Part shown: positions 7,075 through 13,262 of the stretch, piece by piece
How positions within the stretch are numbered: position 1 is the first letter of the stretch
How the letters are laid out: each line of letters opens with the position of its first letter
Assembly: GCA_028275145.1 (NCBI GenBank)
Contig: JAQCNG010000286.1
Span: 1-14,099 of the forward strand
Length of the DNA: 14,099 nucleotides
Direction of reading: 5' to 3'
From: Halovenus sp.
Lineage (GTDB): Archaea > Halobacteriota > Halobacteria > Halobacteriales > Haloarculaceae
The notes under the pieces: model-generated
Told to the model about the DNA's origin: nothing
The model's input: the letters and a program-made list of their open reading frames with translations, nothing else
Databases searched by the model: none
Position numbers and translations under genes: made by a program

Positions 7075-7953
7075 ATGGAAGTCTGCGTGTTCGGTGCCGG
7101 GAGTCTGGGGAGTCTCGTCGGCGGCCTGCTCGCCGAGGACCACGACGTGCATCTGGTCGGCCGCGAACCACACGTGGGGGCAGTGCGCGAGAGCGGACTG
7201 CAACTCACGGGGGCGTTCGACCGCCGGGTCCACCCGACTGCCTCGACGGAGCCGCCCGCGGCGTCGGAGCTCGCCATCGTGACGGTCAAGAGTTTCGACA
7301 CGGAGGCGGCAGCACGGGCACTCGACGGCGTGTCGGTCGACACCGTGCTCTCCCTGCAAAACGGGATGGGCAACGAGGAACTGCTCGCGGCCCACCTCCC
7401 GGCAGCGGTGCTCGCGGGCACCACCACCTACGGCGCACGCCTGGCCGACCCGGGGGTCGTCGAGTGTACCGGCACCGGCGAGGTGACCCTGGGACCGTGG
7501 GACGGTGGGATGTCGACGGCCGCCGACCGCGCGGGGGAGACCCTCGCGACGGCGCTCTCGACGACTGTCGCCGCCGATATGCCCCGGCGACTCTGGGAGA
7601 AACTCGCGGTGAACGCCGGTATCAACGCGGTGACAGCGCTGGCGCGCGTGCCGAACGGTGACCTCGTCGACGGGCCGGCCGGCGAGGTTGCCCGGAACGC
7701 GGCCCGCGAAACCGTGGCGGTGGCCGCGAGCGCCGGGGTCGACATCCCGGACGCGCCACAGCGGACGGTCGGGGTCGCGGAGGCGACTGCGGCGAACACC
7801 TCCTCGATGCACCAGGACCTGCTGGCCGGCGGTCGCACCGAAATCGACGCTATCAACGGCTACGTGCTCGAGCAGGCCGACAGTCCGGTGCCGGTAAACG
7901 CCACGCTCACTGCCCTCGTCCGGGCCTGGGAGCGCGACCAGGGTGTCCGCTGA
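7075..7953 (+). CDS. panE: 2-dehydropantoate 2-reductase (ketopantoate reductase)
   Basis: This enzyme reduces ketopantoate to pantoate with NAD(P)H in CoA biosynthesis. The 292-residue length is typical. The N-terminal Rossmann motif FGAGSLGS (6-13) begins right after the start. TVKSFDT (70-76) and SLQNGMGN (93-100) are the expected cofactor and substrate loops. The C-terminal helical domain has WEKLAVNAGINAVTAL (174-189), whose Lys176 and Asn180 are the catalytic positions, then SSMHQDLLAGGRTEID (243-258) with Ser244 and Glu256. Lys176 and Glu256 carry the same numbers I recall for E. coli PanE. I prefer the ATG at 7075 to the in-frame ATG at 7048, because the shorter form starts exactly at the first Rossmann strand and the extension is Arg-rich. 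No TATA-like box stands out in the 91 GC-rich bases upstream, so read-through from the RecJ-like gene is possible. Confidence 0.9.
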   Translation: MEVCVFGAGSLGSLVGGLLAEDHDVHLVGREPHVGAVRESGLQLTGAFDRRVHPTASTEPPAASELAIVTVKSFDTEAAARALDGVSVDTVLSLQNGMGNEELLAAHLPAAVLAGTTTYGARLADPGVVECTGTGEVTLGPWDGGMSTAADRAGETLATALSTTVAADMPRRLWEKLAVNAGINAVTALARVPNGDLVDGPAGEVARNAARETVAVAASAGVDIPDAPQRTVGVAEATAANTSSMHQDLLAGGRTEIDAINGYVLEQADSPVPVNATLTALVRAWERDQGVR

Positions 7954-8067
7954 CGGCCAGCGAGGGCCAGACGCCGACGAACCCTGTGCCTGTCTGGTCA
8001 CCCACCGGAGACGGTCAGGCGCGGGCGCGGTGTCGAGCCCGGACTGCCGCACCGTCGGTCGTGACGA

Positions 8068-8083
8068 TCACCGGTCACGGTGA
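8068..8083. repeat. Perfect 6-bp inverted repeat upstream of the TrkA-N/DHH gene
   Basis: TCACCG, a four-base spacer GTCA, then CGGTGA form a perfect inverted repeat 20 bases before the TATA-like box of the next gene. It could be a regulator site or a hairpin ending the panE transcript; no T-run follows. GC-rich DNA yields such repeats by chance, so confidence is low. Confidence 0.3.
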
Positions 8084-8102
8084 GGGCGTGCCGAGACGCC
8101 GG

Positions 8103-8110
8103 TACTAAAT
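8103..8110 (+). promoter_or_regulatory. TATA-like box for the TrkA-N/DHH gene
   Basis: TACTAAAT is centred about 28 bases before the ATG at 8135, consistent with a leaderless transcript. It supports that start over in-frame ATGs at residues 9 and 12. Confidence 0.5.
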
Positions 8111-8134
8111 CCCCTCGCACCGGAGAACGGGGCA

Positions 8135-9595
8135 ATGAGCACTGATACCGCCATCACAATGTCGCCGATGTCGCGGTACGCCATCCTGGGCTGTGGGAGT
8201 GTCGGGCACGCCGTCGCGGAGGAACTGGCCGCGGAGGAAAAGGAGGTGGTCATCATCGACCACGACCAGGGCCGGGTCGACGCGTTGCGCGATCAGGACC
8301 TCGACGCCCGCCGGTACGACATCAGGGACAGCGAGGTGGCAGAGACGCTCGACGATTTCGACGTCGTGTTGATCCTCTCCTCGGACGTCGAGGCGAACGC
8401 GACGGCCGTCGAGAACCTCCGCGACCGGGGAGCAGACCACTTCGTCGTCGCCCGCGCGTCGGACCCGGTTTCCGGTGACCAGCTCGCGGAGGCCGGTGCG
8501 GACGTGGTGATAAACCCCTCGTCGGTCATCGCGGACTCTGCGCTGCGCGCGCTGGCGTCCGGCGAACTCGAACACCGGGCGCGCCAACTCGCGGAGGTCA
8601 TCGACGGCACCGCCGAGCGGATGGCGATCCGCATCCACCGGGGTCCGGACCCCGACTCCGTTGCGAGTGCGGTGGCGCTGCAGGCGATTGCCGACTCGCG
8701 TGACGTCGCGGCCGATATCGTCTACGGCGGCGAGATTGGCCACAAGGAGGACCGCGCGTTCGTCAATCTGCTGGGCATCGAACTCGTCCACGACGGGGCC
8801 GCGGCGGAAAACGACGTCCAGTACGATACGACCGCGGTGATCGCACAGCAGAAAAGCGTCGAAACCGAGCGCGAGGCGGGCGCCGACATCATCATCGACC
8901 ACTACGAGCACGAACACGACCACGACGCCGCGTTCACCGACATCCGGCCGAACCTCTCCTCGACGTCGACGATTCTGACGAAGTACATCCAGGAACTCGA
9001 TATCACGCCGGAGGCGAGCGTGGCGACCGCGTTGCTGTACGGCATCCGCGCCGAGACGATGGAGTTCAAGCGCGACACGACGCCGGCGGACCTGACGGCG
9101 GCGGCGTACCTGTACCCGTTTGCCGACCACGACACGCTCGAACAGGTGGAGTCACCGTCGATGTCCGCCGAGACACTCGACGTGCTCGCGGAGGCCATCC
9201 GTAACCGCGAGGTGGAGGGGTCCCATCTCGTCTCGAACGCCGGGTTCATCCGCGACCAGGACGCCCTCTCACAGGCCGCCCAGCACCTGCTCAACCTGGA
9301 GGGTGTCTCCACGACGGCAGTGTTCGCCCTCGCCGACGGTGTCATCCACCTGACGGCACGCTCGAAGGACATCCGCCTGGACATCGGACGGGTGCTCGAG
9401 GAGGCCTTCGAGGACACCGGCGAGGTGGCGGGACACTCCACGGAGGCGACGGCCGAGGTGCCGCTTGGCATCTTCACCGGCATCGACGTCAGCGAGGACA
9501 ACCGCGAGACGCTGCTGGACCTGACCGAGGACGCGGTAACGGCGAAACTGTTCGAGGCGATGGGTGTCGAGAGCAGCAGTTCCAACGGAGGCTAA
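8135..9595 (+). CDS. TrkA-N/DHH-DHHA1 fusion protein (phosphoesterase-like)
   Basis: The 486-residue protein joins a TrkA-N (RCK-like) Rossmann domain (about 13-145; ILGCGSVGH at 17-25, with acidic IDHD at 41-44 after strand 2, suggesting NAD binding) to a DHH-DHHA1 region (about 160-470). The first DHH motif, HRGPDPDS (168-175), is intact. The second, usually a strand ending in Asp, reads TAVIAQQKS (233-241) and lacks the Asp. The third, normally Asp-His-His, reads DHYEHEHDHD (255-264). DIRPNLSSTST (269-279) and a weak DHHA1 Gly-x-His near VAGHSTEA follow. NrnA- and GdpP-like relatives cleave oligonucleotides, pAp or cyclic di-AMP. With altered ligands, this member may have changed activity or act as a nucleotide- or NAD-sensing protein; that is inference. 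Its stop lies 7 bases from the convergent PRC-barrel gene. Confidence 0.88.
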   Translation: MSTDTAITMSPMSRYAILGCGSVGHAVAEELAAEEKEVVIIDHDQGRVDALRDQDLDARRYDIRDSEVAETLDDFDVVLILSSDVEANATAVENLRDRGADHFVVARASDPVSGDQLAEAGADVVINPSSVIADSALRALASGELEHRARQLAEVIDGTAERMAIRIHRGPDPDSVASAVALQAIADSRDVAADIVYGGEIGHKEDRAFVNLLGIELVHDGAAAENDVQYDTTAVIAQQKSVETEREAGADIIIDHYEHEHDHDAAFTDIRPNLSSTSTILTKYIQELDITPEASVATALLYGIRAETMEFKRDTTPADLTAAAYLYPFADHDTLEQVESPSMSAETLDVLAEAIRNREVEGSHLVSNAGFIRDQDALSQAAQHLLNLEGVSTTAVFALADGVIHLTARSKDIRLDIGRVLEEAFEDTGEVAGHSTEATAEVPLGIFTGIDVSEDNRETLLDLTEDAVTAKLFEAMGVESSSSNGG

Positions 9596-9602
9596 CCCTT
9601 GG

Positions 9603-9899
9603 TCAGGCGACCGTCTCGCCCTCCTCTTTCTGTTCCTGGATGCGCTCGACGATGTCGCTGACGATGACGATGTCGCCGACGGCCTGCACCCATCGGTAGG
9701 GGACGATGACGCCCCGGGAGGTGGTCAACTCGTCGGCGAACATCTCCCTGTTGAGTTCGTGCAGCGCCAGTCCCGTGACCTCCTGCGTGTCGAGGTCGAG
9801 ACGCAGGTCCTCGATCTCACCGAGAAAGACCCCGGTGTTCGTGTACACCTCGCGGCCGACCAGACTGGTTATCTCCTGTGGCACCGATTTCTGTCCCAT
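9603..9899 (-). CDS. PRC-barrel domain protein, CdpB-like
   Basis: The 98-residue protein is essentially one PRC-barrel: EITSLVGREVYTNTGVFLG (9-27), then LRLDLDTQEVTGLAL (32-46) and RGVIVPYRWVQAVGDIVIV (62-80), ending in an acidic tail. Short stand-alone PRC-barrel proteins of this kind include the haloarchaeal CdpB division proteins, which work with SepF, CdpA and FtsZ at midcell. Membership in that group is from memory of the sequence pattern and is a proposal, not proven. I start at the ATG at 9899 rather than the in-frame GTG at 9908, because a TATA-like box (9923-9930) lies about 27 bases upstream. It converges with the TrkA-N/DHH gene (7-base gap) and diverges from the membrane protein gene at 9991. 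Confidence 0.85.
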   Translation of the reverse strand: MGQKSVPQEITSLVGREVYTNTGVFLGEIEDLRLDLDTQEVTGLALHELNREMFADELTTSRGVIVPYRWVQAVGDIVIVSDIVERIQEQKEEGETVA

Positions 9900-9922
9900 A
9901 CCGGGCACTGGCGGGGAACCCT

Positions 9923-9930
9923 CTTAAAAT
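9923..9930 (-). promoter_or_regulatory. TATA-like box for the PRC-barrel gene
   Basis: The minus-strand ATTTTAAG is the clearest AT-rich box in the 91-base divergent spacer. It is centred about 27 bases before the ATG at 9899, giving a leaderless transcript. It is nearly symmetric, so it might also serve the plus-strand gene at 9991 with a leader of about 38 bases. No better box for that gene was seen. Confidence 0.55.
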
Positions 9931-9990
9931 CTTGCGCTCGACTGCGGCCGTCACCGCAACACTCATTCACATCCGCTCGGACCTACGGGT

Positions 9991-10614
9991 ATGCCGTCGT
10001 CGGTCGTCCACCTGGCCTTTGCCGGAGTCGTCGCCGCCGCGTTGCTCGGAACGACGTTCGACCGGCGAGCACTTGCGGTGGTGCTCGTCGCGGTTGCCAT
10101 CCCCGACCTGGACTCGTTTATCCTGTTTTCCGATGCCGGCCACCGGACAGTGCTGCACAACCTCTGGGTGGCCGTTGTTCCGGCGACACTCCTGTTTGTC
10201 GACCTGCGGGTCCGCGAGGAGTCGTTCGTCCGCGGGCGCTGGGGGGCACGCGGTGTGCGCATCGCGTGGGTCGCCGTGGTCTGTTATCTGGTCGCCCACC
10301 TCGCGCTCGACGCCGCCGACGGCTACGTCAACCTCCTCTGGCCGCTCCACGACCAGTTCTACACGCTCGACGGCAGCATCGAACTGTCGAACGAGCGCGG
10401 CATCGTCAACACGTTCAGCGACGGCGGAGTCCCGTTGCTCGATGCCCGGGGCACGAGCAGCGAACAGCAGATCACGACCGGCATCGACCCCGGGGACGGC
10501 AACACCGAACGGGTCTTTCCGGTCATCCGCGCGGGGTGGCAACTGGTCGTACTCGTCGGCGGAACCGTCGTCACGGCAATGCGACTGGCGCTCGACGACC
10601 CCGTCGAGTCGTAG
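9991..10614 (+). CDS. DUF457/YdjM-type membrane-bound metal-dependent hydrolase family
   Basis: The 207-residue protein has about five membrane helices and the His/Asp marks of the YdjM (DUF457) family: an early His in SSVVHLAF (3-10), AIPDLDSF (36-43), HRTVLHNLW (51-59) and AHLALDAADGY (102-112), followed by WPLHDQFY (117-124). These residues cluster at membrane faces and resemble the metal ligands of phospholipase C-like hydrolases, which is how the family got its name; no activity is established for most members. A hydrophilic, acidic stretch (about 127-177) separates the last helix (181-200) from the rest and probably faces outward. The start is the first ATG, at the beginning of the first helix. 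It is divergent from the PRC-barrel gene and converges on the RPA gene with a 60-base gap. Confidence 0.8.
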   Translation: MPSSVVHLAFAGVVAAALLGTTFDRRALAVVLVAVAIPDLDSFILFSDAGHRTVLHNLWVAVVPATLLFVDLRVREESFVRGRWGARGVRIAWVAVVCYLVAHLALDAADGYVNLLWPLHDQFYTLDGSIELSNERGIVNTFSDGGVPLLDARGTSSEQQITTGIDPGDGNTERVFPVIRAGWQLVVLVGGTVVTAMRLALDDPVES

Positions 10615-10674
10615 TCCGGGTGTGTACTGTAACGGACGGCGGTTCTCCCGGGGTCGCTGCGACGGGACGACGGG

Positions 10675-12108
10675 CTAGAGAATCTCGTCGGCGTCGAGGC
10701 GCTCGCCCTCGACTGTCCCGCGGGCCGTGACCTCCTCGCCGAGTCTGAGACTGGCGCCGGTTTCGACTGGCATCGTCTCCGTGCCGTCGTCGAGCACAAC
10801 CGGTTCGCCGGTCTGGACGACCGTGCCGGTGAACTCGACGCGTTCGCCCCCGTTGTCTGCGGTCGTGGCTGTCTCGTCCGTGTCCGGGGACTCGCCGTCG
10901 GCGAACGCGTCGAGTCCGGTCGCGCCGCCGTCCGAGACTGCGTCCTCACCGGCGTCCCCGGTCGCGGTCGACCCGCCGGGGTCCCTCTCTGTCTCCGTTC
11001 CCGAGTCGACAGTTGCGTCCTCGAGTACGGTGACCGTCGAGCGCCACCCGGCGGAGGCCTCCCGGTCGTCCTGCCAGCCGTCCTGTATCTCTGCGTTCGC
11101 GACGAGCACCTCGTCGCCCGGCGCGATGTCCCGGTCGGCCTTCTCGCCCCACAGCGCCACCCGGATGTCGCCGGTGTCGTCCTGCAGGCGGACGTTGCGG
11201 ACCTGCCCCTCGGAGCCGTCGTCGCGCTCGAAGGTCCGCAGCGAGTCGGTCGACCGCACCACGCCCGCGATGTCGGCTGTCTGGTCCAGTTCCACCCGCT
11301 CGATGGCGGTCGTCTCGGGGTCGTAGTCGACGGACCCGTCGACCTCGTCGATTCGGCCGCGGTCGCCGACGTGGAGTTCGATGTCACCCTCGCGCTCGCG
11401 GACGTACCCGTCGACAATCTCCACGGTCGCCCCCTCGTCCAGTTCCGTCGCCCGGGGTGCGCGCTCGTCCCAGAGGGTGACACGGACGCGGCCAGTCTCG
11501 TCACCGAGTGTCAGATTCGCCACCTGCCCCTCGGAGCCGTCGTCGCGCTGGAACGTCCGCACGTCGTCGGTACCGAGCACCAGTCCCCGGAGTGTCACGT
11601 CGGACTGGCCCATGGTGAGCGCCTCGACTGTCGCCTCGTCGCCGGGTGTCACGTCGATCTCGGCGTCGGCGGGTTCGGCGTCGCTGACGCTGACCTCCAG
11701 TCCACTGTAGCCGTCCGCTGGGGTCCCGCCGACCCGGATAACCTCCCCCTCGACGAGTTCCTTTTTTGCGGCCTCTGCCCGGCCGTCCCAGAACGCGAGA
11801 CGGACGCTGCCGGTTTCGTCGGCGACGTCGACGTTGAGCACGCGCCCCTCCCCCTCGTCGCGCTCGAAGGTCCGCACGTCCCCGACAGAGACCACCTTCG
11901 CGACGAACTGCACCTCGTCCATCCCCGTCTCGATATCCGAGATTGTCTCGACCGTTCCGTCCGAGAGCTCGTGCGCGACGATCATCGCCGCCGTCTCCTC
12001 GTCCGCGAGTCCGTCCATCTGCTCGACTTTCTGCTCGACGGCGGCGCGGAACTTCTCCTCCGGCACGTCGGCCTCGATGTCCGCGTAGATATCCTCTATC
12101 GCTCCCAT
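10675..12108 (-). CDS. Replication protein A (single-stranded DNA-binding, multi-OB-fold)
   Basis: The 477-residue protein has a helical N-terminus (1-60) and three similar OB folds (about 64-145, 170-250 and 276-365). Each carries the pattern [V/L]RTF-x-RD followed by an acidic Gly-rich turn, an N-[V/L] strand, and DxTGxVR[V/L]xxW (79-107, 184-213 and 291-320). A disordered acidic, Thr/Gly-rich linker (366-420) leads to a short fourth OB-like strand set (421-477). This is an archaeal RPA that coats single-stranded DNA in replication and repair. It has no zinc finger and no neighbouring rpap gene, which resembles the stand-alone haloarchaeal RPA (RPA2 of Haloferax, from memory). The in-frame GTG at 12111 is ignored in favour of the ATG at 12108. 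OB2 and OB3 share a long identical DNA stretch (see the repeat entry). Confidence 0.9.
   Translation of the reverse strand: MGAIEDIYADIEADVPEEKFRAAVEQKVEQMDGLADEETAAMIVAHELSDGTVETISDIETGMDEVQFVAKVVSVGDVRTFERDEGEGRVLNVDVADETGSVRLAFWDGRAEAAKKELVEGEVIRVGGTPADGYSGLEVSVSDAEPADAEIDVTPGDEATVEALTMGQSDVTLRGLVLGTDDVRTFQRDDGSEGQVANLTLGDETGRVRVTLWDERAPRATELDEGATVEIVDGYVREREGDIELHVGDRGRIDEVDGSVDYDPETTAIERVELDQTADIAGVVRSTDSLRTFERDDGSEGQVRNVRLQDDTGDIRVALWGEKADRDIAPGDEVLVANAEIQDGWQDDREASAGWRSTVTVLEDATVDSGTETERDPGGSTATGDAGEDAVSDGGATGLDAFADGESPDTDETATTADNGGERVEFTGTVVQTGEPVVLDDGTETMPVETGASLRLGEEVTARGTVEGERLDADEIL
11201..11549. repeat. 28-bp exact direct repeat within the RPA gene
   Basis: Positions 11201-11228 and 11522-11549 are identical base for base, 321 bp (107 codons) apart and in the same frame. 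Each encodes the Asp-Asp-Gly-Ser-Glu-Gly-Gln-Val turn of an OB fold (OB3 and OB2). The equivalent part of OB1 (about 11840-11868) is related but different. This points to internal duplication with recent homogenisation, or to strong codon constraint. Confidence 0.8.
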
Positions 12109-12136
12109 CACTGTCTGAATGGGACGGCTGGATGGC

Positions 12137-12144
12137 GCTTAAAC
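12137..12144 (-). promoter_or_regulatory. TATA-like box for the RPA gene
   Basis: The minus-strand GTTTAAGC is centred about 32 bases before the ATG at 12108, predicting transcription from about 12114 and a leader of about six bases. This is inferred from spacing and composition. Confidence 0.45.
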
Positions 12145-12217
12145 GTTGCCGTTGCCTCTCCGGGCCCGCCGCTCGCGTGCTGTCTCTGCTCCATTACCAC
12201 TGGCTGGTGCGTCCCCG

Positions 12218-12225
12218 GATATAAG
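12218..12225 (+). promoter_or_regulatory. TATA-like box before the three-hairpin element
   Basis: GATATAAG sits in the intergenic gap. Read on the plus strand it predicts transcription from about 12248, the base of the first hairpin of the candidate RNA. Read on the minus strand (CTTATATC) it would start near 12195 and could be a second promoter for RPA with an 80-90 base leader. The sequence does not settle which. Confidence 0.35.
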
Positions 12226-12246
12226 CCTCCGGACACAGCTGCGTCG

Positions 12247-12334
12247 GCTCGTTGTCGCCGCGGCTCCGGCGTCCAGTCACGAGCAACGGGGGTTCTACTG
12301 GCGGGCGAAAATCCCCACGGAGTTTCATCCGTCA
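12247..12334 (+). ncRNA. Candidate structured small RNA (three tandem hairpins)
   Basis: Three hairpins follow one another. Hairpin 1 has arms GCTCGT (12247-12252) and ACGAGC (12279-12284) with an inner stem CGCCG/CGGCG (12256-12260 and 12267-12271). Hairpin 2 has GGGGGTT (12288-12294) pairing with AATCCCC (12310-12316), including one G-T pair. Hairpin 3 has ACGGA (12317-12321) and TCCGT (12328-12332) and abuts hairpin 2. A TATA-like box at 12218-12225 is correctly placed for a plus-strand start at hairpin 1. The element ends just before the rnhB stop on the other strand, so it could instead be a structured 3' end of the rnhB transcript. I do not recognise the family. No K-turn, C/D or ACA box is clear. 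Confidence 0.35.
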
Positions 12335-12337
12335 GTA

Positions 12338-13105
12338 TCAGAACTCGGAGAGCGAGCGCTGGCCCCGCCGGTCCTCGCGCTCGAAGTCGGAGAGTGCGGC
12401 CTGGCCCTGCTCGGCGAGCACGTCGCGGGAGGTCTGCCAGGAGGTGCGGGCACAGTCGGGCAGGCGGTTCTGCTCGCCGACGAACTCGTGGAGAAACTCG
12501 CGGGTGGTCGGGTCACCGGGGTAGCCACTGCCGACGTCGCCGTACGTCGCAGCCAGGTCGGCTACGTGTGCGTCGCGGGTAACCTTCGCCAGGATGCTCG
12601 CGGCGGCCACCACCGGGTACGTCTCGTCGGCCGCGTGCTCGGCCCGCAGGTCCAGTGAACCGTCCAGTTGCTTGCCCACCCGGCGCTCGAATCTGACCGC
12701 GTTCGTGTCCGCCGCGTCGAGGTAGGCTGTCACCCCGTGTTCGTCCCCTCGCTGGTCGGTCTCACCAGCGAGTCCGTCCGCGTCGGTCGGTTGGGGGTCT
12801 GTCTGGTCTGACGACCCGTTACCGCTCACGGCGGCGAGTGCGTCGGCGTGAGCGGTGACGGTCAGCCCGTTCATATCGGTGTCGGGGTCGTCGATGCGCT
12901 CGACGGGCACCTCCACGACGGCCGTCGCCGTGGCACGGTCGCGGATTGCCTCTGCGAGCGTCTCCCGGCGGGAGGCGCCCAGTTTCTTCGAATCCGCCAC
13001 CCCGTCCGGGAGCGCCCCGGGGTCGACCCGTACCGCGGCGGCGAACATCGAACCGAGCACTGGCCCCTTGCCGGCCTCGTCTGTACCCACGTGCACAGTT
13101 GTCAT
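12338..13105 (-). CDS. rnhB: Ribonuclease HII
   Basis: This enzyme cleaves the RNA strand of RNA-DNA hybrids and removes misincorporated ribonucleotides. The 255-residue protein carries the DEDD active site: Asp9-Glu10 in GTDEAGKGPVLG (7-18), Asp130 in YLDAAD (128-133) and Asp178 in KVTRDAH (174-180). ADSKKLG (37-43), MNGLTV (78-83), ASILAKVTRD (169-178) and GSGYPGDP (192-199) are also present. An acidic, low-complexity insert (about 93-124) lengthens the protein relative to the roughly 210-220 residues usual in archaea; such loops are common in haloarchaea. The ATG at 13105 is the first start, but the TATA-like box at 13121-13128 is only about 19 bases upstream. A leaderless start at the GTG of residue 4 (13096) would fit that spacing better. 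Identity is secure; the start is not. Confidence 0.93.
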   Translation of the reverse strand: MTTVHVGTDEAGKGPVLGSMFAAAVRVDPGALPDGVADSKKLGASRRETLAEAIRDRATATAVVEVPVERIDDPDTDMNGLTVTAHADALAAVSGNGSSDQTDPQPTDADGLAGETDQRGDEHGVTAYLDAADTNAVRFERRVGKQLDGSLDLRAEHAADETYPVVAAASILAKVTRDAHVADLAATYGDVGSGYPGDPTTREFLHEFVGEQNRLPDCARTSWQTSRDVLAEQGQAALSDFEREDRRGQRSLSEF

Positions 13106-13106
13106 G

Positions 13107-13128
13107 CCGGCTGAGCCGGTGATAAACG
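13107..13128 (-). promoter_or_regulatory. rnhB upstream region: TATA-like box and small hairpin
   Basis: The minus-strand CGTTTATC (13121-13128) is the only TATA-like box near the gene and predicts transcription from about 13098, inside the annotated start. Between it and the ATG lies a perfect 5-bp inverted repeat CCGGC-TGA-GCCGG (13107-13119), which could be a regulator site or chance. Confidence 0.4.
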
Positions 13129-13262
13129 TGTCGCGTCGGCCCTGTGCGCACGGACGAGCGCGACCCCGTGTCCGCGTGGACTACAGCGTGCGTACTCCAG
13201 CCTCGCGTGGGGATGCGGAGAACGGCAGGTGGACTCGCGTTCGAGTGACGGCGCGGAGGATG

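Noticed and set aside
5667..7427. 586-codon antisense open frame across the RecJ-like and panE genes
   Set aside because: It spans two genes with strong domain evidence on the plus strand and has shadow-type composition.
9564..10730. 388-codon plus-strand frame over the PRC-barrel and membrane-protein genes
   Set aside because: It crosses two supported genes and two promoters, and its second half is Arg-rich shadow translation.
12247..12334. Reading the three-hairpin element as a tRNA or a C/D or H/ACA guide
   Set aside because: There is no T-arm consensus or anticodon arm, no convincing C/D box pair, and no ACA box with a K-turn at the expected place. It is kept only as an unclassified structured candidate.
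11371..12658. Plus-strand open frames over RPA, the intergenic gap and the rnhB end
   Set aside because: They are antisense to RPA and RNase HII, which carry clear motifs. Continuity through the gap is expected from high GC content.
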